Source of the DNA: Acidobacteriota bacterium
GTDB lineage: Bacteria > Acidobacteriota > Blastocatellia > RBC074
Direction: 5' to 3'
NCBI GenBank assembly: GCA_016196035.1
Contig: JACPYM010000129.1
Span: 1 to 42,556 of the forward strand
DNA length: 42,556 nt
Shown: piece after piece, positions 1 to 9,092 of the stretch
Position numbering within the stretch: the stretch's first letter is position 1
Layout of the letters: each line of letters starts with the position of its first letter
Position numbers and translations under genes: made by a program
Notes under the pieces: model-generated
Database searches by the model: none
What the model saw: the letters and a program-made list of their open reading frames with translations, nothing else
What the model was told of the DNA's origin: nothing

Positions 1-102
1 CTCCTCCTGAGCGCCTGCGCGTTGGCGCTTTTTCGGCTTCGGAATCGGCGTGATGAACTTGGCCTTGCGTCGGTCACTGACTATCCGCTGCGTAGGCTGG
101 GT
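1..102 (-). pseudogene. Start-less N-terminal piece of a second restriction (res) subunit, runs off the window
   Basis: Read on the minus strand from position 102, 34 codons stay open to the window edge. They include QPTQRI, then RR, then ITPIPKPK, which align with residues 29-50 of the complete res gene in this window (QPTQRI, RR, ITPIPKPK in the same order and spacing). The sequences differ at several positions, so this is a divergent paralogue and not an exact duplicate. About the first 28 residues are missing: the homology begins exactly where mod homology ends, in a different reading frame. No start codon of its own is seen. The rest lies outside the window, so whether a downstream start rescues it cannot be told. 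This could be a true recombination scar or an assembly join. Confidence 0.7.
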
Positions 103-1465
103 CGGTGGTCATAAGAATGCATCGTTCCAAGACGGTGAGAGCTGTCTGGACAACATAAGTTTTTGGGCCACCAAACTGGTTTTGACCAAGCGTGTCATTC
201 CAAACGTCTGTGAGTTCGTAAACTGGATAATCGTCAAGATAGCGAATATAGCCCAAGTTGCTGGTTGAACTTGCCTCTGCCCGGTTCGCCTTAATGAGCC
301 GGTCAAATCCCTGCTCATTTGTTTTCCAGCGCACGCTCAGCGACGGCTTTATCACGCGACCTTCAAAATTCACACCAAACCAAGAAGCTGCGCCTTCCCC
401 TTTGTCACGCCCAACGCTCTGACTCGTGAGATTATCGCGGAAGTAAATCTTGGCATCACTTGGCAGTGAATCTGGATCGTCAATCTCATCTTTTGTGAGT
501 GGCCGACGAGAGAGATCGGCTAGTTGGACGCTCTTGTAGCCAGTTCCACCTTTCTGCCCCGGCGCTTTCTTGAGTAGAAACTTTCGGTACTTCACCGATT
601 CTTTTCGCTTGGCGTACCAAAGCAAATAATCAAAAGTCGGCCCAAGAAAATCGCCTGTCGAGCCGGATGTTTTCACAAAGACGATGCAACTGATGAACGA
701 GTCAATGCCAAAAACCTCATCCATCACCGCCCGCACCCGATGCACATTCTCATCCCCAATCTACACAAAGATCGAACCGCCCTCCGTCAGCAGATCGCGC
801 GCCACCGTCAACCGGTCGCGTAGATAGGTCAGATACGAATGAATGCCGTCGCGCCACGTATCCCGAAAGGCTTTGACCTGCTCCGGCTCGCGCGTGATGT
901 GGTCGGTGTGGCCGTCTTTGACATCGCGGCTGGTGGTTGACCACTGGAAATTGGAGTTGAACTTGATGCCGTAGGGCGGATCGAGATAGATGCATTGCAC
1001 CTTGCCGCGCAGCCCTTCGCGTTCGGCCAGGCTCGCCATCACCTGCAAACTGTCGCCCAGAATCATCCGGTTCGCCCAATGCGCGTCGTGCTGATAAAAC
1101 TCCGTCTTGGCGTCATCGTCAGGCAAGCCATTGAAATCGGCGAACAGATCGAACTGAAGCTCGGCGGCCTTGTGCTCGGCCTTTGACCGGCGCAGCAGAT
1201 CGTCAATCAACACCTTGGGATGAACCTTTTCCTGGATGTAAAGCGGCGGCGCCTGCACGACCAAATCCGACCAATCCTGCTCATCCTTGCCGCGCCAAAC
1301 CAACTGCGGATCAAGATCGCGGTCGCGCCGTTCGTAGGCTACGCGGACGGGATGCTTGTCTTCCTGCCGCAGCACGGATTGGAATTCGGCGGTCGGGATG
1401 TTCTTGCGCGAAGCATCATCGTGCGTGAGGGTTTCGACGGATTTCTTGGTTTGGTTCTTTGCCAT
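74..1465 (-). pseudogene. Type III-like DNA methyltransferase (mod), broken by an amber codon and 3' truncation
   Basis: An N6-adenine methyltransferase of the beta class, normally partner of the neighbouring res subunit. The start at 1465 gives MAKNQTKKSVETLTHDD; the catalytic motif IV, DPPY, is at residues 162-165. At 761-763 the frame meets TAG just after GGSIFV, and continues in the same frame with IGDENVHRVRAVMDEVFG. Family members usually read GSIFVQIGDEN here, so a single CAG to TAG change explains the stop. The second half ends at MTTDP, exactly before the expected DPxxGSGTTA SAM-binding motif I, and then runs into a res-like sequence and stops at 74. With the amber and without motif I the protein should be inactive. 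No Shine-Dalgarno sequence is seen before 1465, where an inverted-repeat element separates it from res. Confidence 0.85.
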
Positions 1466-1497
1466 ATCAGTGTACGGAATTCAATTCACGCAAAGCC

Positions 1498-1608
1498 TAT
1501 GGAGTGCGGTGGCTCGACACCGCTTTTCGTTCGCCGCCAAAGCCTTCGCTGTCCCGCGAGATTTCGACAGCGAACGCAAAAGCTGCGTCAAGCCGCAGCA
1601 CTCCAAAG
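1498..1608. repeat. Imperfect inverted-repeat element between res and mod
   Basis: Left arm 1498-1532 and right arm 1570-1608 are imperfect reverse complements: both contain GGAGTGC, then GGCT, GAC, GCTTTT and GTTCGC in order when read inward. A second, inner hairpin is formed by GCTGTC (1548-1553) and GACAGC. The element fills almost the whole gap from the res stop codon to the mod start. It looks like a small non-coding mobile or REP-like element. Confidence 0.7.
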
Positions 1609-1609
1609 A

Positions 1610-4600
1610 TTACGCGACGATGGTCTCAATCATCCGGTTGAACTCGGCTTCGATCTTCGCCGCAAAATCCTCTTCCATCTGAAACACATCGGTGAATTCG
1701 GCAAACGCCCAGCGGCCATAGCTGCCCAGATTGTTCACGCCCGGCACCCAATACACATCCATCGTCTCTTTCTTCACGACGGCATCCTGACGGCGGTAGC
1801 CTTTGATCTCGACGATCAAATTGAGCGGGTCTTCGTGTCCATCGTCTACCAGCACGATGAAGTCGGGAATGTATTTGCGGTTTTCCGAGCCGAACCGGTA
1901 CGGCACTTCCAACCCCAGATTGTGATTCTTGACGTAGGCTCGCACTTTCGGATGCGCTTCGACGACGCGGCAAAACTCGGCTTCCCAACTGCTGTCGAGG
2001 ATGACCCAATTCAAATGGCAGCGCCGCGCGTCCGTCAGCCAGCGTTCCGTCTTTGAGGTGTTGAATTTGACGTGCAGCGTCGAGCCGGTCGGGTTGTAAG
2101 GATCGAGGACGGCTTTGATCGGGCGGCGGCCTTCTTCGGCGCGCACGATGGCGGCGGTGATGCGTTCGCAAGCCATATCGGATAGCTCCTGATACAGCAA
2201 CTGCGCCGGATAAGTGCCGCCTTTACAGACCAGACTACTGTCCAACCATTGCTTGGTGATTTTCCTGAGTTGGAAGAACAGATTGGGATTGAAGCCTTCG
2301 CCCGAGTCACGCCACTTGGTGTTAAGCAACCGAGACGCCAGGTGTGTCAGCAACGTGGAATGCCGCATGTCGCCCAGATGTTTCAGGTTCAAATCCACGG
2401 CCTCGCCGATGATACCCTCATTGCGCGTGATCGAAGGGCCGACCAGATCAGGCGTTAATTCCAGCGCGGAATCAGCGTTGAAAGTGGCGGTCAACCGCTC
2501 TTCCGGCAACTCGACGCGATAACCCGCCACACGCGGAAAACGAATTTCCAACGCGTCGCGGTCAGGGCGCAAGGCTTTGACTTGAATGGTTTCGCGTGGC
2601 TTTTGCGGCGGGGCGACAACGGGCTTGGCATTGAAATCAAAAGGAATGCCCAGCACATCGGCATATTCGACATTGAACAAACCGTCCTCATTCAGTTCGT
2701 AAGACTGACGGCGCAACGCGCGGCCAATCACCTGTTCGCACAGCAACTGCGTGCCGAACGCGCGCACGCCCAAGACGTGCGTGACGGTGTTGGCATCCCA
2801 GCCTTCGGTCAGCATCGAGACCGAGACGACGCAGCGGATGGATTCGCCCAATTGACCGGGCTTGCCGACGGTGTTCATCACTTCGCGCAGCAGTTGCTGG
2901 TCGGTCAGGTTGTCGGCCTGACGGCGGTCGCCGGTGCGTTCGATGATCTCGCGGCGAAAGCGTTCAATCTCCGGCTCAGCCATTTTGCGGAAGCTGTCAT
3001 CCAGCGCCTCGCCGGATTCGAGTTGTTCGCTGTCAATCAGCAGCGTGCGCGGGCGCGGATAGGCGTTGCCGTGCTCATCGAAATTGCGAAACAGCGCGAG
3101 CCGCCCGGCCACTGGCATTGACGATCCGTCTTCATTGACTTGGTCAAAACCAGAGATGTAATCGTAAACCAGCTTCGAGGTCGAAGTGTTGTTGCAGACG
3201 ACGATGAAACAGGGCGGCACGCGAATGCCCGCCGCCCGCCATAACTCGTAGGTCTTTTCGTAATGGCCGTAAAGGGCTTCGAGCGCGGTTTGCAATTCAA
3301 CCGGCAGGCTGAGCGGGTCGAGTTCGCCCGCCTTGCTCTTGCCTTTCTTCGGCATCTTTTTGCTGATGTGTTCCCACAGATTGCGGAACTTGGGCGCGTC
3401 TTCGCCGGGAATGTTGTCGGCCACGGGTACGCGCGGCAATTTGACGATGCCGCATTCGATGGCGTCCATCAGCGAAAAGTCGCTCATCGTCCACGGGAAC
3501 AACGTGCCTTCGCGGTAGCCGGAACCGCGCAGGAAAAACGGCGTGGCCGATAGATCAAGCACGCGCGCCACGCCCAGCTTCCGCTTGACCGTTTCGAGAC
3601 CGGAAATCCAGAGCCGCGCGGCTTCGTTGTTCTGCTGGGCCTCTCGCTTGTCATCGCCGGTCAAGGCTTCTTCGTCAGCGCGGGGCGGTCGCTCACGGTA
3701 ACAATGATGCGCTTCGTCGTTGAGCACCAGAATGTTTTTCAGCCCCATCAAATCGGGCATCACCCGTTGCAACATCTGGCCTTCGGTTTCGAGCGTGTTC
3801 AAGGCCGCGCCGCGTCCTTGCAACAAAGAGCGGTTGCCCTTTGTCAGCTCAAGCCGTTCGCGCAATTTGAAGGCGTGATAATTGGTGATGACGAGCTTGG
3901 CGCGCTTGGCGTCTTCGAGCAGATCGCTGGGCACGAGTTCGCGGTCGGCGTAATAGCTGTCAGGGTCGCTGGGCTGCAATACGCGCAACCGGTCTTTGAT
4001 GGTCAGCCCCGGCGCGACGACCAGAAAGCCGCGCGTAAACCTGTTGCTGCCGGGGTGCCGCACGGCATTGATTGTTTGCCAAGCAATCAGCATCGCCATC
4101 ACCGTGGTTTTGCCTGCGCCGGTCGCCAGTTTCAACGCCAGCCGCGACAGTTCAGGGTTCGCATCGTGGTTGGCGTTGGCGAGATGATCGAGAAACTTCT
4201 TGCCGCGCGGGCCAAGCGTGGGGGCGACTTCGGTCAGCCAGATGGCGGTTTCGACGGCTTCGACCTGACAAAAGAACGGGCGCACGCCGCTAAACGGATG
4301 ATGCCGCCAGTGTTGCAACAAGCGGGCGGTTTCAGGCGTGACCTGCCAGTCGGCGGGATTGGGCAAGGCGCGCCATTGGTTAATGTAATGCCGCATCTCA
4401 TTGATGATCGGCACCGGATCATATTTTTGATTTTCCGTCGAAATCCCGGTGTCGTCGCTAAAGCGCAAATCAGCTTGTTGCGCGGCGCTCTTGCGCTGTT
4501 TGGGTTTCGGAATCGGCGTGATGTACTTTGACTCGCGACGCTGTTCGAGGATGCGCTGAGTTGGTTGGCCTAGTGCATCAAGCTCCCAATGTCGAGCAGG

Positions 4601-4651
4601 GTAGGCATAAGGCGAGTTGAGCACCGGCTGTTCAAAGAATTGATTCCGCAT
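1610..4651 (-). CDS. res: Type III-like restriction subunit: DEAD/DEAH helicase with C-terminal nuclease
   Basis: This 1,013-residue protein should be the ATP-dependent translocase and endonuclease of a restriction-modification pair with mod. Seen in the sequence: Walker A ATGAGKTT at residues 176-183, DEAH at 312-315, an LSATPF motif III, and a motif VI of the form QVIGRALRR. Near the C-terminus a PD-(D/E)xK-like site has PDF at 929 and ExK at 948-950. The N-terminus (MRNQFFEQPVLNSPY) resembles proteins I recall as the BPTD_3080 family. I chose ATG 4651 because the longer frame to 4720 would overlap the EVE gene and adds unrelated residues. The reading frame is intact. Its methyltransferase partner is broken, so an active Res would need another Mod, or DNA recognition may be lost. 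Confidence 0.88.
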   Translation of the reverse strand: MRNQFFEQPVLNSPYAYPARHWELDALGQPTQRILEQRRESKYITPIPKPKQRKSAAQQADLRFSDDTGISTENQKYDPVPIINEMRHYINQWRALPNPADWQVTPETARLLQHWRHHPFSGVRPFFCQVEAVETAIWLTEVAPTLGPRGKKFLDHLANANHDANPELSRLALKLATGAGKTTVMAMLIAWQTINAVRHPGSNRFTRGFLVVAPGLTIKDRLRVLQPSDPDSYYADRELVPSDLLEDAKRAKLVITNYHAFKLRERLELTKGNRSLLQGRGAALNTLETEGQMLQRVMPDLMGLKNILVLNDEAHHCYRERPPRADEEALTGDDKREAQQNNEAARLWISGLETVKRKLGVARVLDLSATPFFLRGSGYREGTLFPWTMSDFSLMDAIECGIVKLPRVPVADNIPGEDAPKFRNLWEHISKKMPKKGKSKAGELDPLSLPVELQTALEALYGHYEKTYELWRAAGIRVPPCFIVVCNNTSTSKLVYDYISGFDQVNEDGSSMPVAGRLALFRNFDEHGNAYPRPRTLLIDSEQLESGEALDDSFRKMAEPEIERFRREIIERTGDRRQADNLTDQQLLREVMNTVGKPGQLGESIRCVVSVSMLTEGWDANTVTHVLGVRAFGTQLLCEQVIGRALRRQSYELNEDGLFNVEYADVLGIPFDFNAKPVVAPPQKPRETIQVKALRPDRDALEIRFPRVAGYRVELPEERLTATFNADSALELTPDLVGPSITRNEGIIGEAVDLNLKHLGDMRHSTLLTHLASRLLNTKWRDSGEGFNPNLFFQLRKITKQWLDSSLVCKGGTYPAQLLYQELSDMACERITAAIVRAEEGRRPIKAVLDPYNPTGSTLHVKFNTSKTERWLTDARRCHLNWVILDSSWEAEFCRVVEAHPKVRAYVKNHNLGLEVPYRFGSENRKYIPDFIVLVDDGHEDPLNLIVEIKGYRRQDAVVKKETMDVYWVPGVNNLGSYGRWAFAEFTDVFQMEEDFAAKIEAEFNRMIETIVA

Positions 4652-4686
4652 TGCTTTCAACCGTCTTCCGCAGCCCGCCCGGCAGT

Positions 4687-5097
4687 TCAGAACTTGAGCA
4701 GGTCTTGCAGCAATTCCCAATACTCTTTGCTGATGGGCACGACCGAAAGGCGCGGCAGCCGCACCAAATCGAATTCGCTGAAGGCTTCATTGGCTTTGAT
4801 TTCGGCCAGGGTCAGCGGCTGGGCTAAGCGGCGTTTGGGTTTGAGGTTGACGACCAGCAAATGTTCGTCATTGGCAGTGGGGTCTGGGTAAGCGTCCTTG
4901 ATGACTTCGGCCAGCCCGACAATCGCCTTCTCGTTGCCGGTGTGGTAGATCAAAATCTCGTCACCCAGCTTCACCGCGCGCAAATTCTTGAGCGCCTGGT
5001 TGCTGCTGACGCCGTCCCAAATGCACTTTTTATCCCGCTCAAGATCATCGTAGGAATACGCTTCTGGCTCCGTCTTAAACAACCAACGATTAGGCAT
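4687..5097 (-). CDS. EVE domain protein
   Basis: A 136-residue single-domain protein starting MPNRWLFKTEPEAYSYDDL, with WDGVSSNQA, a GDEILIYHTGNEKAIVGLAEV stretch and a C-terminal LPRLSVVPIS. These are hallmarks of the EVE fold, a PUA-like domain that binds modified bases in DNA or RNA. The start at 5097 has a good ribosome binding site (AGGAG, 10 bases upstream); the longer frame to 5259 is low-complexity and lacks homology. It lies 35 bases upstream of res on the same strand, so co-transcription is likely. EVE proteins are known near modification-dependent restriction systems but are also common alone, and its other neighbours (YbaK, ABC-F) are translation-related, so its role is open. Confidence 0.85.
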   Translation of the reverse strand: MPNRWLFKTEPEAYSYDDLERDKKCIWDGVSSNQALKNLRAVKLGDEILIYHTGNEKAIVGLAEVIKDAYPDPTANDEHLLVVNLKPKRRLAQPLTLAEIKANEAFSEFDLVRLPRLSVVPISKEYWELLQDLLKF

Positions 5098-5255
5098 GCA
5101 ATCTCTCCTCTCAGCACCGCAGGGCATTGATGCTGCGAGTGTGTGTGTGTTTGCGCCGGGCATTCTTTGACACCCTGGCTGTTTAGTTCCCAACGTGAAC
5201 GACTGGGAGAATTCAAACGTATGAGTATTTGGGGGGCAATACTGTAGTTGGCAGA

Positions 5256-5735
5256 TCAAGCTGACAACGGTTTTGTTAATGCGGCCAATTGGGCTTGGGC
5301 GGCACGCTGTAAATCCTGGGGCGCTAAGATCATTTGTAAGCCACGCTGCCCAGCGCTGACGCTGATAAGGTCGTGCATCAGCGCTGTTTCGTCAAGGAAG
5401 AGCGGATATTTCTTTTTCGTCCCCAAGGGCGAAACACCGCCGCGCAGATAGCCCGTCAACGCCTGAATTTCTTTGACGGCCACCAACTCTACTTTTTTAT
5501 TGCCCGTGACGGCGGCAAATTTCTTCAAGTCCAGTTCAGTGTCGCCGGGAAGGCAAGCCATGACCACGCCGGTTTTATCGCCCCGCGCGACCAAGGTTTT
5601 GAACGTCGCCTCCGGCGGCATGTTGACCTTGCGTGCCACCGTGATGGCATCTAACTCGTCCTCATTGACTTCATAAGCGCGCAACTCGTAATTGATTTTG
5701 AGTTGATCGAGCAAGCGCGCCGCAAGGGTTTTCAT
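5256..5735 (-). CDS. ybaK: Cys-tRNA(Pro)/Cys-tRNA(Cys) deacylase YbaK/EbsC
   Basis: A 159-residue protein of the YbaK family, which hydrolyses Cys-tRNA(Pro) mischarged by prolyl-tRNA synthetase. Seen: the N-terminal [23 protein letters not shown], the conserved K in [12 protein letters not shown], and [17 protein letters not shown], matching the family's conserved GG(I/V)SP(L/I)G loop. Length is normal. The start at 5735 follows the ABC-F stop codon by only 6 bases, so translation is probably coupled and the two genes form an operon. No signal peptide or membrane segment; a cytoplasmic enzyme. Confidence 0.93.
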   Translation of the reverse strand: MKTLAARLLDQLKINYELRAYEVNEDELDAITVARKVNMPPEATFKTLVARGDKTGVVMACLPGDTELDLKKFAAVTGNKKVELVAVKEIQALTGYLRGGVSPLGTKKKYPLFLDETALMHDLISVSAGQRGLQMILAPQDLQRAAQAQLAALTKPLSA

Positions 5736-5741
5736 ACTGCG

Positions 5742-7673
5742 TCAGCCCCCCGCAGCCGCGGTGGCGGCTTCAAGAGCTTGCTCCCAAGTTTTGTAGAGTT
5801 CCTGCAAGCGCGTTTCCAGTGTCCGGTAGCGTTCGCTCAAGGCAGTTAAACGAACGTGGTCGCGAGCGACTTCTTCGGCGGACATGGCGGCAGAAACCTC
5901 GTGCATTTCCGCTTCCGTCGCTTGAATCATTGCCTCGATGTCCGCCGGTTTTGGCCCTTGTTGGCGCGACTTATTGGTTTTGCCGGGTTTGACGGCGGTC
6001 TTGGTGGTTTCCACCAGGCGCGCTTCTCGCTCGACGCGCTGCGCTTCGGCAAGGCGGGCCTGCACTTCGGTTAACGCGCGGTGATGCGCCTCATAAAATT
6101 CGCTGTAGCTGCCGTCGTAAAACTCTACGCCCTGTTTGCCGAAGTAGAGAATCTGGGTAGCGATGCGATCCAGAAAATAGCGATCGTGCGAGACGGTGAT
6201 GATCGTTCCACCATACTCGTTCAAAGCCGCCTCCAGCGCCTCGCAGGAAGCGATGTCCAGATGGTTGGTCGGCTCGTCCAGGATCAGCAGCGTGACCTGC
6301 GAATAGATCAATTTCGCCAGTGCCAGCCGGCCCTTTTCGCCGCCGGACAACGCGGCTACTGGTTTGAAGACGTCATCCCCACTAAAGAGAAACCGGCCCA
6401 GAAAGCCGCGCAACTCGCCATCCGTCGTCGTCGCCGCAGCAACGGTGCGCAATTCATCCAGCACCGAGTTGCGATCATCCACCGTGTGCAAGCGCTGGTC
6501 GTAGTAACCCAGTTTGACGCCGGTGCCCCAACGAATGTCACCAGCCAGCGGTTTCAATTCACCTAGCAGCGTGCGCAGCAACGTCGTCTTGCCCGTGCCG
6601 TTGCCGCCGATGATGCCAAGGCGTTCGCTACGCCGAAGCGTAAATGATAAGCCGCGCGCCAATATCTTCGGCGCATAACCAATCGCCAGTTCGTCGAGAA
6701 TCATCACCTGATCGCCGGTGCGGGCGGCTGGTTTGAGTTTGAAGTTGGCGGTGTCGAGATTGTTGACGCTTTCCAGCCGATCCATGCGTTCAAGCATATT
6801 GCGGCGGGATTTGGCCTGCTTGACCTTTTGCCCCGCCAGGTTGCGGCGGATGAAATCTTCGGTTCTGGCGATGAGTTCCTGCTGCTGTTCGTAGGCGCGT
6901 TGCTGCTGCTCGCGGCGCTCTTCGCGCTGTTCGAGGTAGGCGCTGTAATTGCCCTTGTAACTATCCACCTTGCCGAATTCAAGATCGAGCACGCGCGTCA
7001 CGGTGTGATCAAGGAAGAAGCGGTCGTGCGAGATGATGAGGTAGGCCGATTTGTAAGCGGCCAAAAACTCTTCCAGCCATTCGACCGCATCTACGTCAAG
7101 GTGGTTGGTCGGTTCATCCAGCAACAGGATGTCAGGTTCGAGCAACAGCAGGCGCGCCAGGCCGAGGCGGTTTTTTTCTCCGCCAGAAAGGCTTTCGGCC
7201 TTCTTCTCAAACGCATCTTTGGCAAATCCCAGGCCGAGTAAAACGGCTTCGGCGCGCGCGTGATAAGTGAAACCGCCTTGGTGTTCGTAAGCGTGCTGCG
7301 CTTCGCTGTAATCGTGCATTACGCGCTCAAGGTCGTCGCCTTGCACCTCTGTCATCGCGTGTTCGAGTTCGCGCATCTGCGCTTCCAAGGCGCGCAACTC
7401 ACTGAAGACGGACAGCGCGGCCTCAAGGATCGTATCGGCCCCGGCAAAATCCACGTGCTGCGCCAACACCCCGACGCGCAAGCTTTTCAGGCGCTCCAAT
7501 TCGCCCTGATCGTGCGTCTCCACACCCGTGATCAGACGAAAGATCGTGGTTTTCCCCGCGCCGTTGCGGCCCACGAGGCCCACATGTTCGCCGGGATTGA
7601 GTTGAAAGCTCACGCCGCGCAACACTTCCTGTGCGCCGTAGGCTTTGGTGACTTCGGATAAACGGAAAAGCAT
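5742..7673 (-). CDS. ABC-F family ATPase (ribosome-associated)
   Basis: A 643-residue protein with two ATP-binding cassettes and no membrane segments, the layout of ABC-F factors that act on the ribosome E-site to relieve stalling or confer antibiotic protection. Cassette 1 has Walker A GRNGAGKTT (35-43) and LSGGEKNRLGLA followed by LLLDEPTNHLD; cassette 2 has GGNGTGKTT and LSGGEKGRLALA followed by LILDEPTNHLD. A charged linker rich in Q, R and E lies between them, and a C-terminal coiled-coil region rich in A, E and R ends the protein. It could be Uup-like or a general ABC-F; the subfamily cannot be settled by eye. ATG at 7673 has no recognisable Shine-Dalgarno sequence: the upstream bases belong to a repeat (CAGTAGT units). 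Confidence 0.92.
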   Translation of the reverse strand: MLFRLSEVTKAYGAQEVLRGVSFQLNPGEHVGLVGRNGAGKTTIFRLITGVETHDQGELERLKSLRVGVLAQHVDFAGADTILEAALSVFSELRALEAQMRELEHAMTEVQGDDLERVMHDYSEAQHAYEHQGGFTYHARAEAVLLGLGFAKDAFEKKAESLSGGEKNRLGLARLLLLEPDILLLDEPTNHLDVDAVEWLEEFLAAYKSAYLIISHDRFFLDHTVTRVLDLEFGKVDSYKGNYSAYLEQREERREQQQRAYEQQQELIARTEDFIRRNLAGQKVKQAKSRRNMLERMDRLESVNNLDTANFKLKPAARTGDQVMILDELAIGYAPKILARGLSFTLRRSERLGIIGGNGTGKTTLLRTLLGELKPLAGDIRWGTGVKLGYYDQRLHTVDDRNSVLDELRTVAAATTTDGELRGFLGRFLFSGDDVFKPVAALSGGEKGRLALAKLIYSQVTLLILDEPTNHLDIASCEALEAALNEYGGTIITVSHDRYFLDRIATQILYFGKQGVEFYDGSYSEFYEAHHRALTEVQARLAEAQRVEREARLVETTKTAVKPGKTNKSRQQGPKPADIEAMIQATEAEMHEVSAAMSAEEVARDHVRLTALSERYRTLETRLQELYKTWEQALEAATAAAGG

Positions 7674-7676
7674 AGG

Positions 7677-7741
7677 TAGTCAGTAGTCAGTAGTCGGCAG
7701 TCAGTGGCCGGTTTGAAATTCCCGGCCACTGACTACTGAAT
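7677..7741. repeat. AGTCAGTAGT repeat with 13-bp hairpin
   Basis: Three overlapping copies of CAGTAGT or AGTCAGT are followed by a perfect 13-base inverted repeat (7699-7711 and 7722-7734, AGTCAGTGGCCGG) around a 10-base loop. It separates the PPIase gene from the ABC-F gene and takes the place where the ABC-F ribosome binding site should be. It could attenuate or terminate read-through. Confidence 0.75.
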
Positions 7742-7747
7742 TACCGC

Positions 7748-8896
7748 CTACTTCCTTTTCGGAGATGCCACAGCGGCGGGGCTGGCCGCAGCGCCTGGCG
7801 AGGCATTTGGTGAAGCCGCCGGTGCTGAAGCGACCGGACGCAACACGCCAAAACTGTTCGGGTTTTCGAGCGTGCGCGCGGCCAGGAAGTTTTCGATCTT
7901 GGCTTCGTCGCGCGCGCGCGTCAGCAGCGCCTCATTCAACAACGAGCGCCGTTGATTCAGGATGTAATCGGAAATCTGTTTGCGCACGTCCGGATCGTCC
8001 AATGTGAGTTGGCGGCTATCGGTGCGTTTCTGCGTGAGCTTGAAAATATGCCAGCGTCCGCGCGCGTCCTTGACGGGGCCGAGCAAATCGCCTTCGTTCT
8101 TGCTCATCATCTGGTTGCCCAGTTCGGCGGGCAGGCCGGCTTGCGCCAATCCCGCAAAATCGGCTTGTCGCACGAATCCCAAGTCGCCGGCTTTCATGGC
8201 GCTTTGATCTTCGGATTGCACACGGGCGACGGTGGCGAAATCGGTGCCAGTATTGAGCCGCTGGCGAATTTCGTTGATCTTCTGCTGGGCAGCCACGTCC
8301 CCTTTGACATCGTTTTTCATGCCGTTGTCGGCGGGGTCAACGATGATGTCCGACAAGCCTACGCCTGGCTCGGCCACAAATTGTTTCGGATTGGAGTTGA
8401 AGAAATCGCTGATCTCGCGGTCTTGCACCTTGAGCGTCGCGCCAAGCTTGTCTTGCAGTTTTTGAATCGCCATCTGTTTGCGCACATCGGCGCGGAAGGA
8501 ATCCTGCGTCTGACCGCTTTCCTTGAGTTGTTTATCGAATTCTTCCTCGGTCAGGCCGCCTTCCTGCTTCCCTTTTTGGATGAACTCATTGATCTCTTGA
8601 TCGGTGGGGTTGATGCCTTCTTTTTGGGCGCGTTGATAGAGGACTTCCTGTTGGATCATCTCTTCCAGCACCTGCAAGCGCGCCGCCGCCAATTCCAGTG
8701 GCGAAAGCTGGCCCTTTTGCGCACCGGCGCGCTGGGCGGTGATGCGATCCACGTCGTCAACAGTGATGTTGTTCCCATTGACGGTCGCTGCTGCTTCTTT
8801 CCCATTGCTGGAGGCGCTGGTTCCGCCCCCTCCTCCGCACGCTGTGGCAACGAGCGCGAGGCCGATCACTGACGATGCAATCAATAATTTACGCAC
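7748..8896 (-). CDS. SurA/PpiC-type peptidyl-prolyl isomerase lipoprotein
   Basis: A 382-residue exported protein. The N-terminus has a hydrophobic signal followed by LVATAC and a glycine run, read as a lipobox, though the -3 residue is not the usual L. Residues about 30-160 form a SurA_N-like helical chaperone part (AAATVNGNNITVDDVDR, then a long Q/E/K-rich stretch). A parvulin domain follows, with ARVQSEDQSAMKAGDLGFV and a later GPVKDARGRWHIFKL. The C-terminal tail is an A/P/S linker. The probable role is folding of outer-membrane or periplasmic proteins. The start is GTG at 8896, with an AAAGGAG Shine-Dalgarno sequence 10 bases upstream; no ATG fits the signal peptide. It is transcribed divergently from rpmB. 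Confidence 0.88.
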   Translation of the reverse strand: MRKLLIASSVIGLALVATACGGGGGTSASSNGKEAAATVNGNNITVDDVDRITAQRAGAQKGQLSPLELAAARLQVLEEMIQQEVLYQRAQKEGINPTDQEINEFIQKGKQEGGLTEEEFDKQLKESGQTQDSFRADVRKQMAIQKLQDKLGATLKVQDREISDFFNSNPKQFVAEPGVGLSDIIVDPADNGMKNDVKGDVAAQQKINEIRQRLNTGTDFATVARVQSEDQSAMKAGDLGFVRQADFAGLAQAGLPAELGNQMMSKNEGDLLGPVKDARGRWHIFKLTQKRTDSRQLTLDDPDVRKQISDYILNQRRSLLNEALLTRARDEAKIENFLAARTLENPNSFGVLRPVASAPAASPNASPGAAASPAAVASPKRK

Positions 8897-8985
8897 TTTG
8901 TCTTAGCTCCTTTTGCTTAGATACTCTGCTAACTGATGATAACTGCTTACAATGACGTTGAGCCTGCCGATTAGTGCGCCCGTGT

Positions 8986-9014
8986 TTGACGCTTGAGCAG
9001 GTGTCTGTTATAAA
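8986..9014 (+). promoter_or_regulatory. Sigma70-type promoter of rpmB
   Basis: TTGACG at 8986-8991 and TATAAA at 9009-9014 are separated by exactly 17 bases, 78 bases before the bL28 start. Five of six -35 and five of six -10 positions match consensus. Confidence 0.7.
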
Positions 9015-9092
9015 GCCGACTTCGTTTTTCGCACTGATCAATCACTAACTAGATAACCACCCAACACTTTGGGGAAAACTTTGGAGGTAATT

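Noticed and set aside
5136-5160. Short GT run (GTGTGTGTGT) as a possible phase-variable tract
   Set aside because: Only about five units and outside any reading frame I support; it lies about 50 bases upstream of the EVE start and has no evident effect.
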